Source: Rhizobium sp. Q54 (GTDB taxonomy: Bacteria > Pseudomonadota > Alphaproteobacteria > ATCC43930 > CGMCC-115725). Taken from it: 57,726 nt of DNA. Positions within the stretch are counted from its first letter, which is position 1. Each line of letters opens with the position of its first letter. The position numbers were made by a program, and so were the translations under genes. The stretch lies in the NCBI GenBank assembly GCA_945861155.1, contig CAMATN010000013.1, forward strand, positions 1-57,726, read 5' to 3'. Of the stretch, positions 1 to 9,644 are shown in pieces. The notes under the pieces were generated by a model that searched no databases, was not told where the DNA came from, and was given only the letters and a program-made list of their open reading frames with translations.

Positions 1-32
1 CGTGGATGGCCGGGTCAAGCCCGGCCATGACG
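1..32. repeat. Palindromic intergenic repeat, half unit
   Basis: The core ATGGCCGGG-TCAAG-CCCGGCCAT (6-28) forms a 9-bp stem with a 5-nt loop. The same sequence forms one arm of the doublet at 2081-2175, so this is a dispersed REP-like unit. The partner arm, if any, lies left of the window. It sits just past the 3' end of the coxD-like gene. Confidence 0.75.
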
Positions 33-67
33 AATGATGAACGAGGGCGCCCGCTCCACCCATTGCA

Positions 68-988
68 CTACGCGTCGCGCGGCGCGGCGGCGATTTCGGC
101 CTTGACCTGCTCCAATAGCTTGGCCGCCTCGCTGCCCTGGATGCGGGCGATGTCGTCCTGGTATTTGAGCAAGACGCCTAATGTGTCGTTGATCGCCTCG
201 GGGGTCAGTTCGAGCACGTCGAGCTGCATCAGCGCCTCGGCCCAGTCGATCGTCTCGGCAATGCCGGGCAGCTTGAACAGATCCATCTTGCGCAACCTCT
301 GCACAAACTCGACGACCTCGCGCGACATCTCGGCGCTCGCCCGCGGCGCCTTGCGGTGCAGGATTTCAAGCTCGCGCTCGGCGTTCGGGTAATCGACCCA
401 ATAATAGAAACAGCGCCGCTTCAACGCGTCGTGGATCTCGCGGGTGCGGTTCGAGGTAATCACGACGATCGGCGGGTGTTCGGCGCGGATCGTACCGATC
501 TCGGGGATCGTCACCTGGAAATCGGAGAGGAGTTCGAGCAGGAACGCCTCGAACGGCTCGTCGGTGCGGTCGAGTTCGTCGATCAGCAAGACCGGCGGCC
601 CGTCGATCTCCGGCGCCAGCGCCTGCAACAGCGGCCGCTTGATCAGAAATCGGTCGGAAAAGATCGTGTTCTCGATCTCGCTGCGGTCCTCCTCACCCGC
701 TTCGGCGAGGCGGATCTCGATCATCTGGCGCGCGTAATCCCATTCGTAGACGGCCGAGGAGACATCAAGCCCCTCGTAGCATTGCAGGCGAATGAGTCGG
801 CGCTTCAGCGAACTCGCCAGCACCTTGGCGATCTCGGTCTTGCCGACCCCGGCCTCGCCTTCCAGGAACAACGGCCGCTTCAGATGCAGCGACAAATGCA
901 CCGCGGTCGCCAAGCTCCGGTCGGCGACGTAATCGGCGCTGCCGAGAAGGGCGAGCGTGTCGCCGACGGAGGCGGGTAAGGCGATCAT
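68..988 (-). CDS. coxD: MoxR-family AAA+ ATPase, CoxD-like
   Basis: A 306-residue AAA+ ATPase of the MoxR class. Walker A is GEAGVGKT (residues 44-51), Walker B is LLIDELDR (about 132-139), and a sensor-like ITSNRTRE follows. In Mo-hydroxylase clusters CoxD acts as a chaperone-like ATPase that helps mature the active site of the large subunit, usually with a VWA protein CoxE; the gene next downstream would lie outside the left edge. I chose ATG 988 because the 13 residues upstream look non-coding and homology starts at MIALP. It follows coxM on the same strand after 272 bp holding two hairpins, so it may be partly uncoupled from the operon. Confidence 0.85.
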   Translation of the reverse strand: MIALPASVGDTLALLGSADYVADRSLATAVHLSLHLKRPLFLEGEAGVGKTEIAKVLASSLKRRLIRLQCYEGLDVSSAVYEWDYARQMIEIRLAEAGEEDRSEIENTIFSDRFLIKRPLLQALAPEIDGPPVLLIDELDRTDEPFEAFLLELLSDFQVTIPEIGTIRAEHPPIVVITSNRTREIHDALKRRCFYYWVDYPNAERELEILHRKAPRASAEMSREVVEFVQRLRKMDLFKLPGIAETIDWAEALMQLDVLELTPEAINDTLGVLLKYQDDIARIQGSEAAKLLEQVKAEIAAAPRDA

Positions 989-1030
989 TGGCGGCTGTGC
1001 ATCCCGATGAGGTCCCGATCGCAACAAAAT

Positions 1031-1051
1031 CCCTCTCCCGGCGGGAGAGGG
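1031..1051. repeat. Short perfect hairpin between coxM and coxD
   Basis: CCCTCTCCC-GGC-GGGAGAGGG is a short perfect hairpin of the kind repeated at 25003-25130. With the 1189-1216 hairpin it is the only structure I see in the 272-bp gap. It could attenuate or stabilise the transcript ahead of coxD. Confidence 0.6.
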
Positions 1052-1188
1052 CGAACGGACAACGCGACCCTGGGCAGGCCAGGCACCCGTTCTCCGCTGT
1101 CAGATATCTAATCCCTCAACCGCGCCCGCGCCACCCCGGGATTTGCGCTTCCCCGCCGGTTGCTCACATGAGAATGTCACCCCTTCCG

Positions 1189-1216
1189 TGTCATCCCGGC
1201 GAAGGCCGGGATGACA
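1189..1216. repeat. Perfect 12-bp-stem palindrome of the dispersed repeat family
   Basis: TGTCATCCCGGC and GCCGGGATGACA pair across a GAAG loop. The same sequence is found, as an inverted pair, at 36854-36985. It lies downstream of coxM. Confidence 0.8.
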
Positions 1217-1260
1217 ATTGTGTGTGCTGGGGGAATCGCCAGGATCGCGACGAGCGGTGA

Positions 1261-2052
1261 CTACCCGCAAGCCGCGACGGCGCGGCGGGCCATCACGGTG
1301 ACGAGGTGGGCGCGGTATTCGGCGCTGGCGTGGATGTCGCTGTTGAGGCCGTCATCCGGGATCGCGATGTCCTTGATCGCGTCGGCCGTGAAGGAGGCGG
1401 TGAGGGCGGCTTCCATCGCCGGCACGCGGAAGACGCTCGCGCCGGCGCCGGTTACCGCGACCCGCACCCCCGCGGACGTGCGCGCGACGAAGACGCCGAC
1501 GATCGCGTAGCGCGACGCCGGATTGCGGAATTTCTGGTAGTTCGCCATCGCCACTTTCGGGAAGCGCACCGCGGTGACGATCTCGCCGGGTTCGAGCGCG
1601 GTCTCGAACAATCCGGTGAAGAAATCGTCGGCGGCGATCTCGCGCTTGTTGGTGCGCACCGTCGCGTTGAGCGCGACGACCCCCGCGGGATAATCGGCCG
1701 CCGGGTCGTTGTTAGCGATCGAGCCGCCGATCGTGCCGCGGTTGCGCACCGCCGGGTCGCCGATCAGGCCGGCCATCGCCGCGAGCGCCGGGACGACGCG
1801 CTTGACGACCTCCGAGCGGTTGACGTCGGCATGCCGGGTCATTCCGCCGATCACCACCGAATCACCGTCCTCGGTAATGCCGGTCAGCCCGGGAAGGGCG
1901 CCCAAATCGATCAGCTGCGTCGGTTTCGCGAGGCGCAGCTTTAGGGTCGGGATCAGCGTCATGCCGCCGGCGACCAGCTTGGCGTCCTCGTCGCTGAGCC
2001 GGCCGGCGGCATCGTCGAGGCTCGTCGGGCGGTGATAATCGAATTCGTACAT
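1261..2052 (-). CDS. coxM: FAD-binding medium subunit of CO-dehydrogenase-like molybdenum hydroxylase
   Basis: A 263-residue CoxM/XdhB-type flavoprotein subunit that would pass electrons from the 2Fe-2S clusters of CoxS to FAD and on to the acceptor. The two FAD signatures of the family are present: AGGMTLIP near residue 28 and TIGGSIANNDPAADYP near 107. ATG 2052 is preceded by a purine-rich GGGAGAGG ribosome binding site. It is the fourth gene of the coxGSLMD order; a palindromic repeat (2081-2175) separates it from coxL. Length is slightly below the usual 280-290 residues but both domains are represented. Confidence 0.88.
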   Translation of the reverse strand: MYEFDYHRPTSLDDAAGRLSDEDAKLVAGGMTLIPTLKLRLAKPTQLIDLGALPGLTGITEDGDSVVIGGMTRHADVNRSEVVKRVVPALAAMAGLIGDPAVRNRGTIGGSIANNDPAADYPAGVVALNATVRTNKREIAADDFFTGLFETALEPGEIVTAVRFPKVAMANYQKFRNPASRYAIVGVFVARTSAGVRVAVTGAGASVFRVPAMEAALTASFTADAIKDIAIPDDGLNSDIHASAEYRAHLVTVMARRAVAACG

Positions 2053-2080
2053 CGGGCCTCTCCCTCTCCCATCCCTTCAC

Positions 2081-2175
2081 TCGTCATGCCCGGGCTTGAT
2101 CCGGCCATCCACGAGATGCGGTCTCCGGCCTGGGCCGGCAGGCGTGGATGGCCGGGACAAGCCCGGCCATGACGA
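2081..2175. repeat. REP-like inverted doublet between coxL and coxM
   Basis: The arms at 2081-2112 and 2142-2175 are inverted copies carrying the motif GGCCGGGACAAGCCCGGCC or a variant. The right arm matches the unit at 1-32. It fills nearly the whole 130-bp gap between two operon genes, so it would be transcribed and could modulate the relative levels of coxL and coxM mRNA. Confidence 0.8.
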
Positions 2176-2182
2176 TGAAATA

Positions 2183-4582
2183 CTAATCCGCGGCGGCTCG
2201 CGTCTGGTGCTCTTGGATCGTGCGCCACAGCCGTTCCGGGGTCGCCGGCATCTCGACATGCCGCACCCCGAGATGCTTCAGCGCGTCGACGATCGCGTTG
2301 GCGATCGCCGCCGGTGCGCCGATCGCGCCCGCTTCGCCGCAGCCTTTGACCCCGAGCGGGTTGTGCGTGCACAGCGTCACATGCGTCGACAGCACGAAAT
2401 TCGGAAAATCGGCGGCTCGCGGCATCGCGTAGTCGTTATAGGAGCCGGTCAGCAACTGCCCGGTTTCCGTGTCGTAGACGCAGCCTTCGAGCAATGCCTG
2501 GCCGATCCCCTGGGCAAGGCCGCCATGCACCTGCCCAGCGACGATCATCGGGTTGACGATGCGCCCGAAATCGTCCGACGCGGTGAAGTTGAGGACCGTC
2601 AGGTGGCCGGTATCGGGATCGATCTCGATTTCGGCGATATGCGCGCCCGACGGGAAGGTAAAGTTCTTCGGGTCGTAGAACGCGGTCTCATCGAGGCCGG
2701 GCTCCAATTCGTCATGCGGGAAATTGTGCGGTACATAGGCGGTCAGCGCGACCTCGCCCAGCGATTTCGACCGGTCGGTGCCCGCGACAGTGAACTCGCC
2801 GTCCTTGAACTCGATATCGGCTTCGGCCGCCTCGAGCAGATGCGCGGCGATCTTGCGGCCCTTGGCGATCACCTTGTCCATTGCCTTGATGATCGCGCTG
2901 CCGCCGACCGCCAGCGAGCGCGAGCCGTAGGTCCCCATGCCGTAGGGGATTTTGGCGGTGTCGCCGTGCACGATCTCGATCGAGTCGATCGGGATGCCGA
3001 GATGGTCGGAGACGAGCTGCGCGAAGGTCGTCTCGTGGCCCTGGCCGTGGCTGTGCGAGCCGGTCAGGATGCTGACGCTGCCGGTCGGGTGAACCCGCAC
3101 GGCCGCCGATTCAAAAAGACCGGCGCGGGCGCCCAATGACCCGACCACCGCCGACGGCGCGATGCCGCAGGCCTCGATATAGGTCGCGATACCGATGCCG
3201 CGCAATTTGCCACGGCCGGCCGCCTCACGGCGGCGCGCCTCGAAACCGGCGTAACCCGCCGCTTCCATCGCCATGTCGAGCGTTGTCTGATAGTCGCCGC
3301 TGTCATATTGCAGCGCGACCGGGGTCTGGTACGGGAAGGCGTCGCGCGCGATGAAGTTGCGACGGCGCAATTCGGCCGGGTCGATGCCAAGCTCGTCGGC
3401 GGCAAGATCGACAATGCGCTCCAGCAGGAACGTCGCCTCCGGCCGCCCGGCGCCACGATAGGCGTCCACCGGCACGGTGTTGGTGAACACCGCCTTCGTT
3501 TCGACGTAAATCGCCGGGGTCGTATAGGTCCCGGCCAGCAATGTCCCGTACAGATAGGTCGGGATGCAGGTCGAGAAGGTCGACAGATAGGCGCCCATAT
3601 TGGCCAGGGTCGAGACCTTGAGCGCGAGGAATTTGGCGTCGGCGTCGAGCGCCAGCTCGACATGGGTCACATGGTCGCGGCCATGCGCGTCCGACATGAA
3701 GCTTTCGGAGCGGTCGGCGGTCCATTTGATCGGCCGGCGCACCTTGGCGGCGGCCCAGGTGACGATCGCCTCCTCGGCGTAATGATAGATCTTCGACCCG
3801 AAGCCGCCGCCGACATCGGGCGCGACGACGCGCAACCGCGCTTCCGGGATGTGCAGCACGAAGGCGCCCATCAGCAGCCGGATCACATGCGGGTTCTGGC
3901 TCGTCGTGTAGAGCGTATATTCGCCGGTGGCGCGGTTGAACTCGCCGATCGCGGCGCGCGGCTCCATCGCATTGGGGACGAGCCGGTTGTTGACGAGGTC
4001 CAGTTTGACGACCCGCGCCGCCTTGCCGATCGCGGTCTCGACCGCGGCGGAATCGCCCAGATGCCAGTCGTAGCAAACATTGCCGGGGGCCTGCTCCCAC
4101 ACGAGCGGCGCACCGGGCCGGAGCGCGGCGACCGAATCGACAACCGCCGGCTCGACGGCGTAGTCGATGTCGATCCGCTCGGCCGCGTCGCGCGCCTGTC
4201 CGAGGGTTTCGGCGATCACGACCGCGATATGGTCGCCGACATGGCGGACCCGGTCGGTGACCAGCACCGGGTGCGGCGGCTCGGCCATCGGCGAGCCGTC
4301 CTTCGAATTGATCAGCCAGCCGCACGGCAGCCCGCCGATGCCGTCGGCCTCCAGATCCTTGCCGGTAAACACCGCGACGACACCGGGCGAGGATGCGGCG
4401 GCGCTGGTGTCGATGCCGCCGATCCGCGCGTTGGCGTGCGGGCTCCTGAGGATGTACGCGTAAACTTGGCCGGGCCGGTTGATGTCGTCGGTATAGGTCC
4501 CTTGCCCGGTCAGGAACCGATAATCCTCGCGCCGGCGAACTGATGCGCCAATGGCCGGCGTGCCGATCGAGCCGTCAGCCAT
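2183..4582 (-). CDS. coxL: Form II CoxL-type molybdopterin-binding large subunit
   Basis: A 799-residue molybdenum-cofactor subunit of the xanthine oxidase/CO dehydrogenase family. The active-site loop reads AYRGAGR (residues 374-380). This is the form II (BMS-type) signature, not the AYxCSFR loop of form I CO dehydrogenase, which carries the Cu-binding cysteine. The GCGEAG motif near the C terminus supplies the catalytic Glu, and GGGFGSK and [10 protein letters not shown] cofactor loops are present. True CO oxidation is therefore doubtful; a different aldehyde, heterocycle or other carbon substrate is likely. ATG 4582 starts 5 nt after the coxS stop; a longer in-frame extension overlaps coxS and was rejected. 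Confidence 0.92.
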   Translation of the reverse strand: MADGSIGTPAIGASVRRREDYRFLTGQGTYTDDINRPGQVYAYILRSPHANARIGGIDTSAAASSPGVVAVFTGKDLEADGIGGLPCGWLINSKDGSPMAEPPHPVLVTDRVRHVGDHIAVVIAETLGQARDAAERIDIDYAVEPAVVDSVAALRPGAPLVWEQAPGNVCYDWHLGDSAAVETAIGKAARVVKLDLVNNRLVPNAMEPRAAIGEFNRATGEYTLYTTSQNPHVIRLLMGAFVLHIPEARLRVVAPDVGGGFGSKIYHYAEEAIVTWAAAKVRRPIKWTADRSESFMSDAHGRDHVTHVELALDADAKFLALKVSTLANMGAYLSTFSTCIPTYLYGTLLAGTYTTPAIYVETKAVFTNTVPVDAYRGAGRPEATFLLERIVDLAADELGIDPAELRRRNFIARDAFPYQTPVALQYDSGDYQTTLDMAMEAAGYAGFEARRREAAGRGKLRGIGIATYIEACGIAPSAVVGSLGARAGLFESAAVRVHPTGSVSILTGSHSHGQGHETTFAQLVSDHLGIPIDSIEIVHGDTAKIPYGMGTYGSRSLAVGGSAIIKAMDKVIAKGRKIAAHLLEAAEADIEFKDGEFTVAGTDRSKSLGEVALTAYVPHNFPHDELEPGLDETAFYDPKNFTFPSGAHIAEIEIDPDTGHLTVLNFTASDDFGRIVNPMIVAGQVHGGLAQGIGQALLEGCVYDTETGQLLTGSYNDYAMPRAADFPNFVLSTHVTLCTHNPLGVKGCGEAGAIGAPAAIANAIVDALKHLGVRHVEMPATPERLWRTIQEHQTRAAAD

Positions 4583-4587
4583 CGCCG

Positions 4588-5109
<522 letters not shown>

Positions 5110-5203
5110 CGCAACCTCCCCTGACTTACCCCGGCCCCGATTTGGAGGCCCGCTGCCGGGCCGAGTTTCGTGCGCCAACCGCGCCGGGTCAAGGCGCGAT
5201 GTG

Positions 5204-5662
5204 CTACGATCCCGTAGCGCTTTCCGGGCTCATCGCGCCGACGAAGCGGGTGAAGAACTCGTCGGCCATCTTGCGGGCGGTGGCGTCTATCAGGCGCGAG
5301 CCGATCTGCGCCAGCTTGCCGCCGACCTGGCCCTGGGCGCCGTAGCGCAGCACCGTCTCGGCGCCGTCTTCCTCGAGCGCGACCGTCGCGCTGCCCTTGG
5401 CGAAGCCGGCGACCCCGCCGGTACCCTCGCCGCTAATCGTATAGCCGGACGGCGGGTCGAGGTCGGAGAGCGTCACCTTGCCGGAAAAACTCGCCTTGAC
5501 CGGCCCGACCCTGGCGACGACTTTGGCGGTGAATTCGGTGTCCGAGATCTTTTCGATGCTCTCGCACCCGGGAATGCAGCCCTTCAGCGTCTCGGGGTCG
5601 TTGAGCCGCTCCCACACCAGCTGGCGCGGTGCGGGGATGCGACGCTCGCCTTTCATTTCCAT
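5204..5662 (-). CDS. coxG: CoxG-like SRPBCC-domain protein
   Basis: A 152-residue member of the carbon monoxide dehydrogenase subunit G family with an SRPBCC fold. It opens with the typical [20 protein letters not shown], followed by [11 protein letters not shown]. CoxG proteins accompany Mo-hydroxylase operons; in CO dehydrogenase systems a role in membrane attachment or quinone supply has been proposed. It is the first gene of this cluster, 94 bp upstream of coxS. The C terminus is short and lacks the long hydrophobic tail some family members carry. The promoter is probably in the 5663-5758 divergent gap, but I do not see a convincing one. Confidence 0.85.
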   Translation of the reverse strand: MEMKGERRIPAPRQLVWERLNDPETLKGCIPGCESIEKISDTEFTAKVVARVGPVKASFSGKVTLSDLDPPSGYTISGEGTGGVAGFAKGSATVALEEDGAETVLRYGAQGQVGGKLAQIGSRLIDATARKMADEFFTRFVGAMSPESATGS

Positions 5663-5758
5663 CGGCGCATGTCCTCAAAACTCACGATCGAAGTGTGGTT
5701 CGGGGCCGGCGCGATTGCAACCGCGGCCAAGCAGGTCGGGTGCGTCACGTCCCTTATT

Positions 5759-5835
5759 GTCATTGCGAGCGAAGCGACGCAATCTCGGGCCGGTTGCCTC
5801 CGTATGATCGAGATTGCTCCGCTCCTCGCAATGAC
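5759..5835. repeat. Dispersed inverted repeat that overlaps the pyrF start
   Basis: Left arm GTCATTGCGAGCGAAGCGAC (from 5759) and right arm ending CTCCTCGCAATGAC (to 5835) form an imperfect long stem. This repeat type is widespread in alphaproteobacterial genomes. The ATG in its right arm (5831) is the best start codon for pyrF. Confidence 0.8.
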
Positions 5836-6559
5836 AGCTCCTTCTGCCAGACCTATCCCCGCGCGGATCGAAGACCGGCTGATCGTCGCGCTCGACCTGC
5901 CGACCGTTGACGCCGCGCGGGGCATCGTCGAGCGGCTCGACGGGATCGTGTCGTTCTTCAAGCTCGGGCTGTGGCTGATTTTCGCGCCGGGCTTCGAGCG
6001 GCTGCTCGACGACATTCTCGGGCGCGGCAACAGGGTGTTCCTCGACGCCAAGATGTTCGACATCGGCGAAACCGTGAAGCAGGGGGTGGCGCGCGCCGCC
6101 GAGCGCGGGGTCAGCTTTGTCACGGTGCATGGCGACCACGACATCATCCGCGCCGCGGTCGCGGGCAAGGCCGGCAGCGATCTGCGCATCCTCGCGATCA
6201 CGGTCCTGACCAGCATAGACGACGCGGGCGCGCGCGAGCTCGGCTACGGCGTCCCGGTCGAGGAGCTGATCCGCCTGCGGGTCGCGGCGTGCACCGATCT
6301 GGGGTGCGACGGCATCATCGCCAGCCCGCATGATGTCAGCGCCATCCGCCGCCTGCCCGATGCCGGGAAACTGCTCGTCGTGACCCCCGGAGTGCGGCTC
6401 GCCGGCGCGGCGTTCGATGACCATAAGCGCGCCGGCTCGCCCTCCCAGGCGATCGCGGCCGGCGCCGATTATCTCGTCGTCGGCCGGCCGATCGTGCAGG
6501 CGGCCGACCCGGCTTCCGCGGCGGCGCAGATCATCGCCGATATGAAAAGCGCGGCCTGA
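5831..6559 (+). CDS. pyrF: Orotidine 5'-phosphate decarboxylase
   Basis: A 242-residue TIM-barrel enzyme for the last step of UMP synthesis, OMP to UMP plus CO2. The catalytic array D-x-K-x-x-D is seen in FLDAKMFDIGETV (D72, K74, D77). The phosphate-binding end is DYLVVGRPI. The homologous region begins at RIEDRLIVALD. The only usable start shortly upstream is ATG 5831, inside the terminal arm of a dispersed repeat; no ATG, GTG or TTG lies between it and the conserved core. There is no strong ribosome binding site (CTCCTCGC upstream). The gene stands alone, divergent from coxG. Confidence 0.93.
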   Translation: MTAPSARPIPARIEDRLIVALDLPTVDAARGIVERLDGIVSFFKLGLWLIFAPGFERLLDDILGRGNRVFLDAKMFDIGETVKQGVARAAERGVSFVTVHGDHDIIRAAVAGKAGSDLRILAITVLTSIDDAGARELGYGVPVEELIRLRVAACTDLGCDGIIASPHDVSAIRRLPDAGKLLVVTPGVRLAGAAFDDHKRAGSPSQAIAAGADYLVVGRPIVQAADPASAAAQIIADMKSAA

Positions 6560-6582
6560 GCCGCAATCGGACCCGGCGACCC

Positions 6583-7435
6583 TCAGACCGCGAGGCGGTA
6601 GGCGTCGCCGTCGCGCACGATATGCCCGGCGGTCGCGCCGGCGAAATGGGTGCCGATCACCAGCACCGGCCGGTCGCACAATTCGCCCAGCATGCGCTCG
6701 CGGGTGCGGTGCGCCTCGCGCGGGTCCGTGTCGGCGGTCGAGGACCATTCGGGCCGCGCGATCTGGCACGGGTGGTGGATGAAATCGCCGGTGATCAGCG
6801 CCTCCTCGCCTTGCGAGTTGATCCGCACGCTGACGTGGCCGGGAGTGTGCCCAATTGTCGGCACGAGGCTCAACTCGTCGCATATCCGGTGATCGGTCTC
6901 GACCAGATCGGCGAGCCCGGCCGCGGCGATCGGCGCCACCGAATCAGCCAAGACCGCGGCCATGTCGTCGCGCCCTTGTTCGTCGCGCCAATGGGCGAAC
7001 TCGACCCGCCCCATCAGGTAGCGCGCCCGCGGGAACGTCGGAACCCATTTTCCATCAACCAGCATCGTGTTCCAGCCGACATGATCGACATGCAGATGCG
7101 TGCACAGCACGGTGTCGATCGATTCGCGCGGGAAACCGGCGGAAGCGAGGTCGGCGAGGAACGGACCCTGCAAATTGTTCCAGGTCGGGATGCGGCGGTT
7201 CTCCTTGTCGTTGCCGAGGCAGGTGTCGACGATGAATCCGGCGGGTCGGGGTTTCGACGACCAGCGCGTGGATGCTCATCCTGAGGCGGCCGCGCTCGTC
7301 GGCGAAATGCGGCTGCAGCCAGCCGATCGGCAGGATCGCCTCATAAGTCGCCTGCGGCAGGATGAAACGGCTCCCTCCGGTGACTTCCAGTTCGACGATC
7401 TTGGTGACGGTCACGTTGCCGATGCGCCATTTCAT
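6583..7435 (-). pseudogene. Metallo-beta-lactamase-fold hydrolase, frameshifted
   Basis: Two frames together give one about 283-residue MBL-fold hydrolase. Residues from ATG 7435 (MKWRIGNVTVTKIVELEV) run to near 7245. The family then continues in the next frame as FIVDTCLGNDKENRR and carries the zinc motif CTHLHVDHVGWN (HxHxDH), ending at 6583. The total length of 853 nt is one more than a multiple of three, consistent with one inserted base in a C/G-rich stretch around 7240-7260. Members of this group include lactonase-like hydrolases; the substrate here is unknown. The gene is either truly broken or carries a base error. It is convergent with pyrF. Confidence 0.75.
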
Positions 7436-7489
7436 CCCGCGGCCCCGTCATCGATTGGCATCGTGGTCCCGTCTCGCGTCCCGCCGCGC

Positions 7490-9430
7490 TCAGCGATGGC
7501 GGTCATCCGAGACCGATAGCTGGACCTGGCCGGGGTCGCGTTCAAAGGCGGCGTTTCCGGTCTCGATATTGGTCTCGTCGACCGCGCCGAGATAGCGCGG
7601 CAAATAGAGTTTGACCATCGTGCCGTGGCCCGGTTCGCTGTCGATCGTACAATGGCCGCCGGAGCGCGTAACGAAACCGTACACTTGGGACAATCCGAGC
7701 CCGGTCCCCTTGCCGGCCTCCTTGGTGGTAAAAAACGGGTCGAAGGCTTTTTCGCGGACCTCCCGCTTCATGCCGTGCCCGGCGTCGGTGACGATGATCG
7801 CGACATAGTCACCCGCGACAACGCCGGGGTGAGCCGCCGCATAGGCGTCGTCGATCGGATAATTGAGCGTCGCGATCGTCATGTTGCCGCGCCCGGCCAT
7901 CGCGTCGCGGGCATTGAGGGCGAGGTTGAGGAGCGCGTTCTCGAGTTGGTGGGGGTCGACAAAGACCGGCCACAGCCCGCCGGACAGCCGGCACTCGGTC
8001 ACGATCTGATCGCCAAGCGAGCGCCACGGCAGGTCCGACAGGCCGGTCACCACCTCGTTGACGTCGACCGGCCGGGGGTCGATCGGCTCGCGGCGGGCAA
8101 AGCTGAGCAGGCGCTGGGTCAACGCCGCGGCGCGTTCGCAGGCGCTGTTCGCCGAGGCGATGAACTTCTGGCGTCGCGCATCCGGGCGTTCCAGATCGGC
8201 TTGCATCAACGCGATGTTGCCCGACACGATCGTCAGCAGATTGTTGAAATCGTGCGCGATCCCGGCGGTCAACAATCCGACCGCCTCCATCTTTTGCGCC
8301 TGGTGCAGCTGGGCTTCGAGCGCCGCATGCTGGGCGATCGCATCGCGCGCCTGGGCGAGCGCCAGTTGTTCGCGCCGGGTGCGGCGCAGCGCAAGCAGGC
8401 TCAGCAGCATGAACCCGACAGCCGCGGGAATGCCGATCGCGGCATAGCCGGCTACCGATTCGAGCCAGTCGCTCAGGATCGAGGCTCGCGTCCGTTCGAT
8501 CGCGACGTAGACCGGGTAGTTGGCGAGCCGCTTGTAGGCAACGACGCTGCCCCCGTCACCGAACGGCGAGCCGCTGGCGATGATCCCGCCCTTCGCCCGG
8601 TCGGCGATCGCCTTTGCCAGCAGGGCGTCGTTTCGCCGTGGCGCGGCGGGGGGCGAGGCTTCGGGATAGCGCGCGAGGCTGGTGCCGTCTTCGCGCAATA
8701 CGCTGGCGCCATACTGCGCCGAGCCGCCGAGCAGCGAATTGTAGAACGAGGCGAAATAGTCGCCCGCTACGGCGACGACGACGATGCCGCGAAACCCGCC
8801 TTCGGTGGTCTGACGGCGGCGGCTGACGGTGAAATATGGCTGAAAGTCGCCGCTGCCGAGACTGCGCGCCCGCAACGCCCAGATGAAGGCCTCCATCCCG
8901 GATTGTTGCAGCGCGCGAAAATCGTCGCGGCCCGAATGGTCGAGCGCGTGGTTGACCGGATAGACTCGCGCGCTGACAATCGCCCGCCCGTTCGCGTCGA
9001 TCACCCAGGCTGCGGCAACCTGCGGTAAATCCTCGATCTGCTGGCCGATCCGATCGTGCAGCGGCTTTTCCTGGGCGCGCAAATCGGCATCGGACAGCGG
9101 GGCCAGCAGATCGTCGATCCGCGCCGCGACGAGCATGTGCGTATCGAGGATCTTGGTGGTGTTCTCCGCGGCGACGGCGACCGCCTCGGCGAGCGCGGCG
9201 GTGGCGCTGTCGTGACCGGACCGGAACGAGAGATAGCCGGCAATCGCCGCCAGTATCAGCGGCACGACGATCGAGCCGACAACCAAAAGACGCAGCGTCC
9301 CGATCGCGCCGAACATCGCTTCCTTGGCGCGCGCCGGCCGTCGGGCCCTGGCCGAGACGACGCCGTCCGTCGGGTCGGGAGCCTCCCGGCCCGTGAACGA
9401 ATTATCCGCCGGGCTGAAAGAACTGTTCAT
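7490..9430 (-). CDS. Membrane sensor histidine kinase with periplasmic Cache-like domain
   Basis: A 646-residue kinase. Transmembrane segments are at about 45-67 and 327-349, enclosing a roughly 260-residue extracytoplasmic region that looks like a double Cache/PDC sensor. The H box is GIAHDFNNLLT (H393). The ATPase has an N box around LNLALNARDAM (506), DAGHGM (549), the F box FDPFFTTK and the G box GKGTGLGLSQVYG. There is no receiver domain and no adjacent response regulator, so the partner is elsewhere. The 39-residue leader before MFGAIGTL may be real or an upstream start choice (ATG 9313 is the alternative). Ligand unknown. Confidence 0.85.
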   Translation of the reverse strand: MNSSFSPADNSFTGREAPDPTDGVVSARARRPARAKEAMFGAIGTLRLLVVGSIVVPLILAAIAGYLSFRSGHDSATAALAEAVAVAAENTTKILDTHMLVAARIDDLLAPLSDADLRAQEKPLHDRIGQQIEDLPQVAAAWVIDANGRAIVSARVYPVNHALDHSGRDDFRALQQSGMEAFIWALRARSLGSGDFQPYFTVSRRRQTTEGGFRGIVVVAVAGDYFASFYNSLLGGSAQYGASVLREDGTSLARYPEASPPAAPRRNDALLAKAIADRAKGGIIASGSPFGDGGSVVAYKRLANYPVYVAIERTRASILSDWLESVAGYAAIGIPAAVGFMLLSLLALRRTRREQLALAQARDAIAQHAALEAQLHQAQKMEAVGLLTAGIAHDFNNLLTIVSGNIALMQADLERPDARRQKFIASANSACERAAALTQRLLSFARREPIDPRPVDVNEVVTGLSDLPWRSLGDQIVTECRLSGGLWPVFVDPHQLENALLNLALNARDAMAGRGNMTIATLNYPIDDAYAAAHPGVVAGDYVAIIVTDAGHGMKREVREKAFDPFFTTKEAGKGTGLGLSQVYGFVTRSGGHCTIDSEPGHGTMVKLYLPRYLGAVDETNIETGNAAFERDPGQVQLSVSDDRHR

Positions 9431-9644
9431 GGTATGCGCCTGCTCGGGGGCCTCGCCGCCGCGCCCTGATCATGATTTCGCCCGGTTCGTCCGGCATCAC
9501 CATAGCCCGGATTGCGCGATCAACAACCGCCAACCGGAAAACCCCCGGGAAAAGGCGCGCATTCGAGTTGTTTGGCGGGATTTCGCGGGGCTCGATGCGA
9601 TAGGCTTCACCGGCGTCCGATGGCGGAACTCGAAGGGGTCGGAA

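Noticed and set aside
5675-6883. 402-residue antisense frame opposite pyrF
   Set aside because: It is an Arg/Asp-rich shadow with no motif, covering the conserved pyrF coding strand.
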